A DNA stretch of 21,172 nucleotides from an uncultured Pigmentiphaga sp. (GCA_937891425.1 CALAGD010000106.1:1-21172), one strand, 5' to 3'. Shown: positions 8,121 to 15,579, counted from the first letter of the stretch. The notes: a model not told the origin generated them from the sequence alone. Translations and numbers: made by a program.

Positions 8121-8148
8121 AGTCTAGCCTCAAACGCGCAATAAACAA
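8121..8148 (-). promoter_or_regulatory. Sigma70-type promoter for ahpC
   Basis: On the minus strand a -35 element TTGTTT (8143-8148) and a -10 element TAGACT (8121-8126) are separated by 16 bp. The -35 abuts the OxyR-like site, the geometry expected for OxyR activation through RNA polymerase contact. The predicted start is near 8114, giving a leader of about 38 nt. Confidence 0.65.
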
Positions 8149-8149
8149 A

Positions 8150-8186
8150 ATTGATTAATTTCATTGCGCTGATTGGGCGTGTCTAT
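8150..8186 (-). promoter_or_regulatory. OxyR-like binding site upstream of ahpC
   Basis: On the minus strand the sequence reads ATAG-N7-CAAT-N7-ATGA-N7-CAAT. The OxyR consensus is ATAG-N7-CTAT-N7-ATAG-N7-CTAT. All three 7-base spacings are exact and 12 of 16 core bases match. It ends one base before the ahpC -35. OxyR control of ahpC is known in many proteobacteria; the oxyR gene is not in this window. Confidence 0.7.
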
Positions 8187-8260
8187 GAAGGTAGCCTTGC
8201 ACTGATGCGTCAATTCTAGACCATGATCTGCCCGTTGGACGCAAGTGTTGCAGCGTGCGT

Positions 8261-9613
8261 CTAGGCATTGATATCGATGTCCTTGGTTTCCGGGCCGAGC
8301 AGGAGCGCAATGAGGGTGAGCAGGGCTGCGAACGCCAGGTACACGCCAACCAGTACCGGGCTGCCGTCGGCCAGGTCCCACAGCCAGACAGCGATGAACG
8401 GGGCAACGGCAGCACCGATGATGGACGAAACGTTGTACGAGATGCCCGAGCCCGTGTACCGCACGTTGGTGGGGAACAGCTCGGGCAGCAAGGCTCCCAT
8501 GGGGCCGAACGTGAGCCCCATGAGCACGAAACCGATGATCAGCCAGGCCATCACGCCCACGAACCCCGCACTCAGCAGAGGAACCCACAGCAGGCCGAAC
8601 GCGATGATGGCCAGCGTGACCCAGATCAGCATCTTGCGCCGGCCTACGCGGTCGGCCCACGGGCCCGACATGAGAGTGAAGATCCCGAAGAAGATCACGC
8701 CGACGATGAGCATCAGCACGAAGTCGTTATAGCTGTAGCCCAGACCGCTGAGCTTGCTGCCGACCGGGTTCACCGGCGCACGGCCATAGCTGAGCGAGAA
8801 CGTGGTCATCAGGTAGAAGAGCACGTAGGTGGCGAGCATGTAGAACGTGCCCAGCACCAGTTCTCTGCCGTTCGAGCGGACGACCTGCTGCAAGGGGAGG
8901 CGAACCACCTTGCCGGTGGTGACCGCCTTCGAGAAGGCGACGCTTTCCACCAGGTGCAGGCGGACCCACAGGCCGACGATGACCATGACGGCCGAGAAGA
9001 GGAAAGGAATGCGCCAGCCCCAGGTGAGGAATTCCTGGGAGGGGCGGGAAGGGTCGTCCGACGGCAGTATGGCCGCGACGATGAGGAAAAGGCCGTTGGC
9101 GATGATGAATCCCAGTGGGGCCCCCAGCTGGGGGAATGTGCCAAAGAAGGCGCGCTGGCCTGCCGGCGCGTTCTCGGTGGCCACCAGCGCGGCACCTGAC
9201 CATTCCCCGCCGATGGCGAAGCCCTGGGCCAGGCGCAGGATGACCAGCATCAGCGGCGCCCACCATCCGACCCGCTCGTAGGTGGGAAGCAAACCGATGA
9301 GGAACGTGGCAATGCCCATCGTGAGCAGGGCTGCCACCAGCGTGGCCTTGCGCCCGATCTTGTCGCCCAGGTGACCAAAGAACACCGCACCCAGCGGGCG
9401 CGCGATCATGGCTGCACCGAAGATTGCAAACGAGGAGAGCAAGGCGATGGTCTCGTTGCCGTGGGGAAAGAACAGGTGCGGAAAGACCAGCACCGCTGCG
9501 GTGGCATAAACGTAGAAGTCGTAAAACTCGACGGTGGTGCCAACGAGGGTAGCGACGATGACCCGCGACCGCGGGTTGGCCGGGGCGTCAGTCGTGATGG
9601 GCGTTGCAGACAT
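8261..9613 (-). CDS. MHS-family (metabolite:H+ symporter) MFS transporter, ShiA/ProP-like
   Basis: 450 residues, twelve predicted membrane segments. The MHS signature is clear: a first helix with GTTVEFYDFYVYATAA, motif A in GHLGDKIGRKATL, then RLAQGFAIGGEWSGAALVA, and the N-half end ENAPAGQRAFFGTFPQLGAP. The second-half loop is GPWADRVGRRKML and the late helix holds GPMGALLPELFPTNVRYTG. The family imports shikimate, alpha-ketoglutarate, citrate, proline or betaine with protons; the substrate here is not determined. The ATG at 9613 is preferred over a GTG at 9652 because it places a short hydrophilic N-terminus before helix 1; neither has a strong ribosome-binding site. It is divergent from the SDR and THI5-like genes and may supply their substrate. 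Confidence 0.92.
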   Translation of the reverse strand: MSATPITTDAPANPRSRVIVATLVGTTVEFYDFYVYATAAVLVFPHLFFPHGNETIALLSSFAIFGAAMIARPLGAVFFGHLGDKIGRKATLVAALLTMGIATFLIGLLPTYERVGWWAPLMLVILRLAQGFAIGGEWSGAALVATENAPAGQRAFFGTFPQLGAPLGFIIANGLFLIVAAILPSDDPSRPSQEFLTWGWRIPFLFSAVMVIVGLWVRLHLVESVAFSKAVTTGKVVRLPLQQVVRSNGRELVLGTFYMLATYVLFYLMTTFSLSYGRAPVNPVGSKLSGLGYSYNDFVLMLIVGVIFFGIFTLMSGPWADRVGRRKMLIWVTLAIIAFGLLWVPLLSAGFVGVMAWLIIGFVLMGLTFGPMGALLPELFPTNVRYTGSGISYNVSSIIGAAVAPFIAVWLWDLADGSPVLVGVYLAFAALLTLIALLLGPETKDIDINA

Positions 9614-9956
9614 GGTCAGGTAACCGGATCGTAAAAAGATTGAGGCCGGCACATCCAGACCGCAGATTTCGGCAGGACCAGGCGGCCGGCGTTGGGTTGT
9701 TGCGAAATGAAACGATCCACATTAACACGGAACCGGCAAGCTTTATACCCGAGGAAGTGCCGGGGTGCGCCTTCCGCGTGGGGCTGCGCCGCACGCGGAT
9801 GCGTGACGGCAGGCCGCTGCCCCTGGGTGGGTCGTGCGCAGGCATTGGCAGCCCGGCAGGTTGGCATCCGGTGCCGGCAGGTACCGGGCGCGCGTCGCAT
9901 TTTGCGGATCGGCCGGGTTTGCTAACCTTGCGCCATGACGCAAAGAGGAGGAAACC
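9614..9956. other. Divergent intergenic region with repeated CGGCAGG motif
   Basis: 343 bp between the MHS symporter (-) and the SDR gene (+), expected to hold both promoters. CGGCAGG occurs at 9670, 9807, 9854 and 9875. The last two are part of a perfect 9-mer direct repeat, CCGGCAGGT, at 9853-9861 and 9874-9882, spaced exactly 21 bp (two helical turns). No convincing gene is present. A TAACCT sequence just before the SDR gene might be a -10, without a good -35. Confidence 0.5.
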
Positions 9957-10721
9957 ATGACCTCGCAACGGGTACTGATTACAGCGGGGGCGAACGGTAT
10001 CGGCAAGGAGATCGCCCTGGCGTTTGCTGCCAAGGGTGCGCGGGTATTCGTGGTCGACATCGACGCAGAAGGGCTGGACCGGTTGGCACGGTCGTCTCCC
10101 AACATATCTGTTGCCTTGTGCGACATGGCGCGCCGCGCTGATATCGAGCGGGCCGTGGCGGCCGCGGCCGAAACCCTGGGCGGGCTGGATGTGCTGGTCA
10201 ACAATGCCGGCATCGCGGGCCCCACGGCGCCGGTGGAAGCGTACGACCCCGACGCCTGGGAAGCCGTGATGCAGGTGAACCTGAACGGCACCTTCAACGT
10301 GACGCGGCTGGCCATCCCGCACCTGAAGAAGTCGCCTGCCGGTTCGGTCATCATCATGTCGTCGGTGGCGGGGCGATACGGCTACCCCAACCGCAGCGCC
10401 TACTGCGCCAGCAAGTGGGGGCTGGTGGGGTTCACCAAGACGCTGTCACGCGAACTTGGGCCATACGGCATCCGGGTCAATGCAATCCTGCCGGGAGGAG
10501 TTGCAGGCGACCGCGTCGAGCAGGTGCTGGCGGGCAGGGCGCAGCTCAGTGGCCGTAGCATTGAGGAGGAACGGGCCGACGCGATGGCCAACCAGTCGCT
10601 CAAGCGTTTCGTCGACCCGCGCGATATTGCCGCGCTGATCCTGTTCCTGGTTTCGGACGCTGGGAAATCGATTTCGGGCCAGATGCTGCCGATCGACAAC
10701 GACAGCCAGAACGCAGCCTGA
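9957..10721 (+). CDS. Short-chain dehydrogenase/reductase (SDR), classical type
   Basis: 254 residues with the classical SDR Rossmann fold. The cofactor loop is TAGANGIG (9-16), and an acidic residue at the end of beta-2 (D34, in VFVVDID) favours NAD(H) over NADP(H). The NNAG motif is at 82-85, and the catalytic set is N108, S136, Y149 and K153 (SAYCASK). The start is fixed by a strong AGGAGG six bases before the ATG. The THI5-like gene starts 46 bp after its stop, so the two are probably co-transcribed. The substrate is unknown; an oxidoreductase acting on an alcohol or hydroxy acid imported by the divergent MHS symporter is plausible but is inference. Confidence 0.93.
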   Translation: MTSQRVLITAGANGIGKEIALAFAAKGARVFVVDIDAEGLDRLARSSPNISVALCDMARRADIERAVAAAAETLGGLDVLVNNAGIAGPTAPVEAYDPDAWEAVMQVNLNGTFNVTRLAIPHLKKSPAGSVIIMSSVAGRYGYPNRSAYCASKWGLVGFTKTLSRELGPYGIRVNAILPGGVAGDRVEQVLAGRAQLSGRSIEEERADAMANQSLKRFVDPRDIAALILFLVSDAGKSISGQMLPIDNDSQNAA

Positions 10722-10767
10722 CTTCCATTGTCATCACAATAACGCTTCATTCAGCCAGGGAACGGAC

Positions 10768-11670
10768 ATGCAATCATCTGCCAACACACCTGAACTCCGC
10801 ATCGCGCTGGAATGGTTCCTGAACCCTGACCACCTGCCGCTGTTGTGGGCACGCGAGCAGGCAAGAAAGGACGGTTCACTGAACATCGAGCTCGTCGTCC
10901 CCGATGACCATTACGATGGTTTCGCCGCGCTGGCTGACGGTGCGGTGCACGCGGTCGTGAACGAGCCCCTGCATCTGCTGGAGAAACATGCCGAGGACGT
11001 TCAGCTGCAATCGCTGGGTACGTTCTTTCACACCGAAGGCGGAGTGCTGATCTCGCACGCAGCCCAGAAAAAACTCCGGAACGGGGAGGACATTCGGGTC
11101 AGTTCGCCGGTATCAAACCCCGTCACCGATGGGCTTTGCCGGGAAATCATCATGGGCGTGCTCGCGGCGCAGGGGTATTCGGCGGTCGACGATCAGATCA
11201 CCGTTTATGAAGGCGGGTTCGACCATGTGGCCAACCTGCAGCAGGGGGCCGACGCGGCATGGCTCGCTTTCGCCAACATTGAGGGCGTGCATGTGCGGCA
11301 TCTTGGGTTGCCCGTCGACCTGTGGCGCACCACCGATGGCGGTGTGCCGGGCTTTTCGGCGCTGGAACTGATCGGCAGCCGAGATGCAGCCCCGGAAACG
11401 CGACAGGCACTGCAGCGCCTGGTCGGCTACCTCGATGCGGCTGTTCCCGCCCTTGCCAACGATCCAGAGGCCGCGCTGGCGTTGTGGTATGCCGCCAGCA
11501 ACGAGGAGCCGTCAGCGCTCACCCGCGCCATGGTCTTCGACACGGTCAGGCGTTTCGTGGCTCCGGTGCGGCCTGATGCCGGGCGCTGGCGCGAGGTGTG
11601 GCGCTACATGCAGGAGCGCGGCGCCGATATCGTGGGTGAAGAGGTCTACGAGTCGATCTTCCGGCCGTGA
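10768..11670 (+). CDS. THI5/NMT1-like (SsuA-type) binding-fold protein without signal peptide
   Basis: 300 residues. The periplasmic-binding-protein fold of the NMT1/THI5/SsuA group is suggested by LRIALEWFLNPDHLPLLWA at residues 10-28, where the family has an L-x-W-x-x-N-x-x-H pattern, and by ELVVPDDHYDGFAALADGAV and EPLHLLEKH after it. Homologues are usually annotated as ABC transporter substrate-binding proteins. Here the N-terminus (MQSSANTPELRIALEW) is hydrophilic and has no signal peptide, and no ABC permease or ATPase is nearby, so it should stay in the cytoplasm. That suggests an enzyme-like or sensor role; yeast THI5 is a cytoplasmic example that makes a thiamin pyrimidine precursor, but its Cys cluster is not seen here. 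AGGGA lies about eight bases before the ATG. Moderate family confidence, function unknown. Confidence 0.72.
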   Translation: MQSSANTPELRIALEWFLNPDHLPLLWAREQARKDGSLNIELVVPDDHYDGFAALADGAVHAVVNEPLHLLEKHAEDVQLQSLGTFFHTEGGVLISHAAQKKLRNGEDIRVSSPVSNPVTDGLCREIIMGVLAAQGYSAVDDQITVYEGGFDHVANLQQGADAAWLAFANIEGVHVRHLGLPVDLWRTTDGGVPGFSALELIGSRDAAPETRQALQRLVGYLDAAVPALANDPEAALALWYAASNEEPSALTRAMVFDTVRRFVAPVRPDAGRWREVWRYMQERGADIVGEEVYESIFRP

Positions 11671-11703
11671 ACCACCACATCCGTCACGGCCGTGGCTGGT
11701 GGT
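11671..11703. terminator. Hairpin between convergent genes (THI5-like and ynfA)
   Basis: ACCACCA (11671-11677) pairs with TGGTGGT (11697-11703) around the inner palindrome CACGGCCGTG. It begins directly after the THI5-like stop codon, in the 44-bp gap between two convergent genes. No T-tract, so bidirectional termination is only suggested by position. Confidence 0.35.
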
Positions 11704-11714
11704 GCGGCGTGGGG

Positions 11715-12050
11715 TCAACCCGCTCGTGGGGCGAACATGATGATGGCCATGCCCGCCAGCATCAGGCCTACGCCGACGTAATCCCAGAGATGGGGGCGCA
11801 CGCCATCTACCAGCCACAACCATATCAGTGCAACGGAAACGTAGACGCCGCCGTAGGCGGCGTAGACCCGGCCTGCGGCGGTGGGGTGTAGCGTCAGCAG
11901 CCATGCGAAGAGCGCGAGGCTGAGCGCGGCAGGCACCAGCACCCACGCCGGTGCAGATTGTCTCAGCCAGAGGTACGGCAGATAGCAGCCGACGATTTCG
12001 GCAAGCGCGGTCAGAACGAAGAGGACTAGCGTTTGCAGTAGTGATGCCAT
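11715..12050 (-). CDS. ynfA: YnfA family (UPF0060) small membrane protein
   Basis: 111 residues with four hydrophobic segments, the size of E. coli YnfA (108). Conserved family stretches are clear: TALAEIVGCYLPYLWLR at the first helix, SLALFAWLLTLHPTAAGRVY and AAYGGVYVSVALIWLW in the middle, and a short basic end. YnfA is a four-helix inner-membrane protein related in topology to small multidrug resistance (SMR) exporters, and reports link it to drug efflux in Shigella; a physiological substrate is not settled. The start at 12050 aligns with the family N-terminus. It begins only 20 bp from the divergent DUF2905 gene. Confidence 0.93.
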   Translation of the reverse strand: MASLLQTLVLFVLTALAEIVGCYLPYLWLRQSAPAWVLVPAALSLALFAWLLTLHPTAAGRVYAAYGGVYVSVALIWLWLVDGVRPHLWDYVGVGLMLAGMAIIMFAPRAG

Positions 12051-12070
12051 GCGTGCGTAGCGAGCTCGAT

Positions 12071-12271
12071 ATGCAGCGTTTCCTGATTATTCTTGGAATT
12101 GCCATTCTGGTGGCGGGCCTGGCCTGGCCCTGGCTTGCCAAGCTGCCATTCGGCCGGCTGCCCGGCGATATCGCCGTGCAGCGGGAGAACTTCAGCTTTT
12201 ACTTCCCCATTACCACGTCGATCCTGATATCGATCTTCATTAGTGTCATTCTCTGGATATTCAGAAAGTGA
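12071..12271 (+). CDS. DUF2905 family small membrane protein
   Basis: 66 residues with two membrane helices, residues about 3-20 and 47-63, joined by a conserved loop LPFGRLPGDIAVQRENFSFY. The G-R-L-P-G-D-I and R-E-N-F-x-F-Y-F-P signature is diagnostic for DUF2905, a widespread family of unknown function. The ATG at 12071 gives the family length; a longer in-frame version from 11951 would overlap ynfA and adds non-homologous sequence. Only a weak GAG stands in the ribosome-binding position. Its promoter must lie inside the divergent ynfA coding region or in the 20-bp gap. Confidence 0.88.
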   Translation: MQRFLIILGIAILVAGLAWPWLAKLPFGRLPGDIAVQRENFSFYFPITTSILISIFISVILWIFRK

Positions 12272-12354
12272 CTGCGCGCCCGGACCATGCTGGTGCCTTC
12301 GGCGACTGCAGGCAACACGTGGGCGCGGATAGTGAAGCTCCGTGCACGGACGTA

Positions 12355-13605
12355 CTAGTGTGCAGTTGCGTTGTTCCGGGTGGGCGTGTCCGATGGCGCC
12401 GGGTTCGCGTCCGCTTCGTTCGCTTCCTTGAACACGAACAGGCGGGTCACCATTTCCATGTCGAACTTCTCGCCGCGCAGTACGCACGACAACAGTTCGG
12501 CACCCAGCAACTGCGGCGAGAACACCAGGTCGGGCTTGACGTGACGGATCTTGTCGAGATTCTGGCTGTTGTTCACGACTGCCACCGTTTTCGCCCTGCA
12601 GTCAGGAATTGCCTTGACGGCCAACACGATGAAGGCGTTCTCAGGATCTTCCTCGAGCATGGCGAGCACGTAACTTGCCGCGCGCACACCGGCCTGCTCC
12701 AGGGTGGAGTCTTCCGTGGCATCGCCCACGAGGATGTCGGCCGTTGGCGGGTAGACGTGCTTGACGCCTTCACGCACGATGATGGTTACCTGTTCGCCCT
12801 GCGTCACGAGGCTCTGGTAGAGCGTGTGTGCCAGCGGGGTGGCACCGCACAGGATGATGTGATTCTTTTTCATGGAAAGTCTGGCCTTGCGCTGGATGAT
12901 CTTTCGGATTGCGCCGGTGGTAGCGGGCGTCAGGATCGCGCCCACTCCGCTGGTAAGTACCGCCACACCCAGCACGATGATGGAGACGACGAAAAGGCGG
13001 GCAGCTTCGGAAACTGGAACAATATCGCCGAATCCGACGGTAGCGATCGCAACGATCGAGAAATAGACGGCATCGGGAAGGGTGAGGACGCGTGGATGGA
13101 ACTCGTGTCCGAGGTATAGCACGCCAAGAATGGCATACCACAGCAGCGACGCCAGTGCCGACATAGCGAACAAGGTGCCTGCGGCAACGCTGCTGCGCGG
13201 AAACGCGGCACGGTAATGGATCAGCAGGACCATCAGGACGATGTTGTATAGCGTTTCCGGCGGGATTGGAACACGGGACGGCGTGTATAGCGGTATCACG
13301 ATGGCAGGCGCGAGCATGACCAGCGTGAACGCCCACGCCACGCGCGCCCGCGAGAGCAGGCCGATCGACATCAGCACCAGCGAGAGCGAAATCACCACAC
13401 GGGGCAGCTGAGCCAGGCCGACGGCATCGAGCACGTCGCGCCAGGAATCTTGCGCGAACCAGGATTGATGATCGCCCCGCATGACGCCGATGACCAGTGG
13501 TGCAATGAACCACAGGCCGGCGACGAAGACGGCAGCGGGAAGAATGCGATGCACCCCGGCGTCGAGTTTGCGCGCCAGGGCGGCGATGAGATGCCTGAAG
13601 CTCAA
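12355..13605 (-). CDS. kch: Kch-type voltage-gated-like potassium channel with RCK (TrkA-N) domain
   Basis: 416 residues (E. coli Kch has 417). Six membrane segments occupy about residues 20-225, with the pore loop and selectivity filter TVGFGD (189-194), where E. coli has TVGYGD. The region from YFSIVAIATVGFGDIVPVSE to AARLF matches Kch closely. A soluble RCK domain follows from residue 245 (MKKNHIILCG), with GDATEDSTLEQAGV and a C-terminal LVFSPQLLGAELL block. The first helices lack a regular Arg-every-third-residue S4 sensor, as in Kch. The start is a TTG (13605), the only start codon that gives the full length; no strong ribosome-binding site is visible. The Met at the RCK boundary matches the known internal start of E. 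coli Kch. Confidence 0.92.
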   Translation of the reverse strand: MSFRHLIAALARKLDAGVHRILPAAVFVAGLWFIAPLVIGVMRGDHQSWFAQDSWRDVLDAVGLAQLPRVVISLSLVLMSIGLLSRARVAWAFTLVMLAPAIVIPLYTPSRVPIPPETLYNIVLMVLLIHYRAAFPRSSVAAGTLFAMSALASLLWYAILGVLYLGHEFHPRVLTLPDAVYFSIVAIATVGFGDIVPVSEAARLFVVSIIVLGVAVLTSGVGAILTPATTGAIRKIIQRKARLSMKKNHIILCGATPLAHTLYQSLVTQGEQVTIIVREGVKHVYPPTADILVGDATEDSTLEQAGVRAASYVLAMLEEDPENAFIVLAVKAIPDCRAKTVAVVNNSQNLDKIRHVKPDLVFSPQLLGAELLSCVLRGEKFDMEMVTRLFVFKEANEADANPAPSDTPTRNNATAH

Positions 13606-13681
13606 TGTATGCCCATGCTCGGTGGTTTGGCTTCGGCTATGTTAGCCAGAATACGCCTGACCGGCCACTGCGCGGGCAACG

Positions 13682-13705
13682 CCGGTGGCGCGGGCGCACC
13701 ACCGG
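13682..13705 (-). terminator. Hairpin just downstream of the class II aldolase-like gene
   Basis: CCGGTGG (13682-13688) pairs with CCACCGG (13699-13705), with a GC-rich loop that can extend the stem. It lies seven bases past the last gene of the four-gene operon and before kch, so it likely marks the operon 3' end. There is no T-tract on the minus strand. Confidence 0.45.
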
Positions 13706-13711
13706 AAAGAG

Positions 13712-14491
13712 TCAGGTGCGGAAGCTGGGGTCGAGGCGCTCTGCAATGCGCAGGTAGGCGGGCCATTCATCACGTGGCCCCAGCTCGGCCAGCTGCTCCC
13801 ATTGGAGTGCTGCGTGCTCACACACGTCCGGAGGAGGAATGACCAGTGGCGCGCCGGTAGCTTCCAGCATCAACTGTGTGCGGCACGACGTGACGAGGTA
13901 GAGCATGTTGGTCAGGGCCTCGACGACCGTCGCGCCCGCTGTCAGCAGTCCGTGGTTGCGCAGGATCAGCGCCTTGTTCTTCGGACCGAGACTGGCAGCG
14001 ATGCGCTCCCGCTCGTCGACATCTCGCGATATGCCCTCGTAGTCGTGGTACGAGATCCGGTTGTAGAAGCGCATGGCGCCCTGGTTGAGCGGAAGGAGCC
14101 CCTTGCCATGTGCTGACATGGCCATGCCCACCTCGGTATGCACGTGCATGGTGCAGTTGAGATCGGGGCGCGCCTGCAGGATGGCGGTATGGATGGTGAA
14201 ACCCGCCGTATTCACGTTCTCGGTCTCGCCCGGGGCTCGCGTGCCGTCGATGCGAAGCTTCAGCAGGTTCGAGGCACAGACCTCCTCGAACAGCAGGTTG
14301 TGGCGCTTGACCAGGAAATACTCCGGCTGGTCGGGGACCCGCAGCGCCACGTGGTTGTAGATGAGATTGGTCCAGCCGTAATGGGCCACCAGCCGGTGGG
14401 CAGCGGCCAGGTCGACCCGCGCCTGCCATTCGGCAGCGCTCATGCCCTCACCGCTACCGCCCGTGCGGTGGATGGCTTCACTCATGTTCAT
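13712..14491 (-). CDS. Class II aldolase/adducin-family protein
   Basis: 259 residues. The zinc-binding pattern of the family is present: H116 and H118 in MHVHTEVGM and a third His, H180, in LRNHGLLTAG. The Glu that serves as general acid/base in fuculose- and rhamnulose-phosphate aldolases sits four residues before a conserved His; here that position is Gly (G97 in AGFTIH), so a sugar-phosphate aldolase reaction is unlikely. Related proteins include decarboxylases of aromatic or hydroxy acids and adducin-like proteins, and such genes often sit beside Bug receptors. The ATG at 14491 is chosen because GAGG stands six to seven bases upstream; a downstream ATG at 14485 and a longer frame to 14572 are possible. 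It is the last gene of the IclR-linked operon, 40 bp after the Bug gene. Confidence 0.87.
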   Translation of the reverse strand: MNMSEAIHRTGGSGEGMSAAEWQARVDLAAAHRLVAHYGWTNLIYNHVALRVPDQPEYFLVKRHNLLFEEVCASNLLKLRIDGTRAPGETENVNTAGFTIHTAILQARPDLNCTMHVHTEVGMAMSAHGKGLLPLNQGAMRFYNRISYHDYEGISRDVDERERIAASLGPKNKALILRNHGLLTAGATVVEALTNMLYLVTSCRTQLMLEATGAPLVIPPPDVCEHAALQWEQLAELGPRDEWPAYLRIAERLDPSFRT

Positions 14492-14531
14492 GACATGCCT
14501 CGTATGTATGGATCTTTTGCCGATGCATGAA

Positions 14532-15533
14532 TCATTCGACGCGAATGTTGGCCGACTCGACGATCTTGGCATAGAGCGCCAGCTGATCGCGCCAGTACTT
14601 GTCGAACTCCGCCGGTGTGGAGCCTACCCCCTCGATGCCCAGCGATTCCAGCTTCTTTGCGGTTTCGGGGTGGCGTACCGCCTTGTGCACTTCCTCGGCG
14701 ATGCGCTCCAGAACGGGGGCAGGCGTACCTTTCGGGGCAAACATTCCGGTCCAGAAAGGAACGTCGTAACCGGGCAGCACCTCATTGATGGCGGGAACAT
14801 CGGGCACGAGATTGCTGCGCGTGGTGGTACTCACCCCGATGGCGCGCAGTTTGTCGGTACGAATGTTGGCGAGCTGGGGTGGCAATCCGTCGATCAGCAT
14901 GCTGATGCGCCCGGCCATGAGGTCGGGAACGACCGACACCGTGCCTCGGTAGGGAACGTGCAGCATTTCGGCGCCGGCCAGCGAGGTAAACAGTTCAGCG
15001 GCGATGTGTATGCTGGTGCCGACTCCGGATGAGCCATAGCTGTATTTACCGGGGTTCTTGCGTATCAGCTCGACGAATTCCTGGAGGTTCTTGGCCGGAA
15101 TGTCGCGATTGATGACCATTACGAGCGGAAAACGCGAAACGAGGGTAACCGGGGCAAAATCGTTGATGGGGTCGTAAGGCAGGTTTTTCAGGGTAACGGC
15201 ATTCGCCACTGCGCCAGAAACCGAGTGGAACACCAGCGTATGGCCGTCAGGAGCGGCACGGGCAACGCTTTGCGAGGCAATCGTCCCACCGCCTCCGCCC
15301 TGGTTTTCGATGACGACGGGCTGCCCGATCTGCTCGGCCACACGTTGCATCACGATACGCGCAACGGTGTCGATACCGCCACCTGGGGGGAAGGGCACGA
15401 CCACCGTCACTGGCCGTTGCGGCCAGTCCTGTGCAGGCTGTGCGGACTGGGCTGCCTTTGCAGACGGAAACGCAATCGTGGTAACGAGACACAGGGCGCC
15501 GGCGAGAGCGCGGCCCAAGGACGAAATATTCAT
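14532..15533 (-). CDS. Bug/TctC-family tripartite tricarboxylate transporter binding protein (orphan)
   Basis: 333 residues. A signal peptide (MNISSLGRALAGALCLVTTI, then AFPSAKA) leads to a periplasmic binding protein of the Bug family. Hallmarks are WPQRPVTVVVPFPPGGGIDT near residues 37-56, VIENQGGGGGTIASQSVA after it, and the second-lobe blocks YSYGSSGVGTSIHIAAELF, HVPYRG and MLIDGLPPQL. Bug proteins bind carboxylates or amides, with the ligand carboxylate held by main-chain groups in the P-G-G-G loop, so the ligand cannot be predicted. No TctA/TctB permease is nearby, as is usual for this expanded family. The ATG at 15533 has GGAGGAG seven bases upstream. It is flanked by the RraA-like and class II aldolase-like genes in the operon. 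Confidence 0.95.
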   Translation of the reverse strand: MNISSLGRALAGALCLVTTIAFPSAKAAQSAQPAQDWPQRPVTVVVPFPPGGGIDTVARIVMQRVAEQIGQPVVIENQGGGGGTIASQSVARAAPDGHTLVFHSVSGAVANAVTLKNLPYDPINDFAPVTLVSRFPLVMVINRDIPAKNLQEFVELIRKNPGKYSYGSSGVGTSIHIAAELFTSLAGAEMLHVPYRGTVSVVPDLMAGRISMLIDGLPPQLANIRTDKLRAIGVSTTTRSNLVPDVPAINEVLPGYDVPFWTGMFAPKGTPAPVLERIAEEVHKAVRHPETAKKLESLGIEGVGSTPAEFDKYWRDQLALYAKIVESANIRVE

Positions 15534-15579
15534 GATCAACTCCTCCTGATTCTGGTGGAAACACGAATGATGCTTCGCG

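Noticed and set aside
8149..8162. AATT-GATT-AATT dyad before ahpC as an FNR-like or other operator
   Set aside because: It lies inside the OxyR-like site, whose exact spacing explains it better, and it does not fit the FNR consensus with the required four-base spacer.
8238..8261. GACGCA/TGCGTC inverted repeat at the end of the MHS gene as a terminator
   Set aside because: Only six base pairs with a 12-base loop, overlaps the stop codon and has no T-tract.
8255..9199. A 314-codon open frame on the plus strand opposite the MHS symporter
   Set aside because: Its translation is a hydrophilic Glu/Gln/His/Arg-rich string, the usual antisense image of a membrane-protein gene; the symporter is well supported.
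12339..12350. Perfect 12-bp palindrome TCCGTGCACGGA between the DUF2905 and kch genes
   Set aside because: It has no loop, no T-tract and no promoter beside it; it may be chance, and position between convergent genes gives no clear role.
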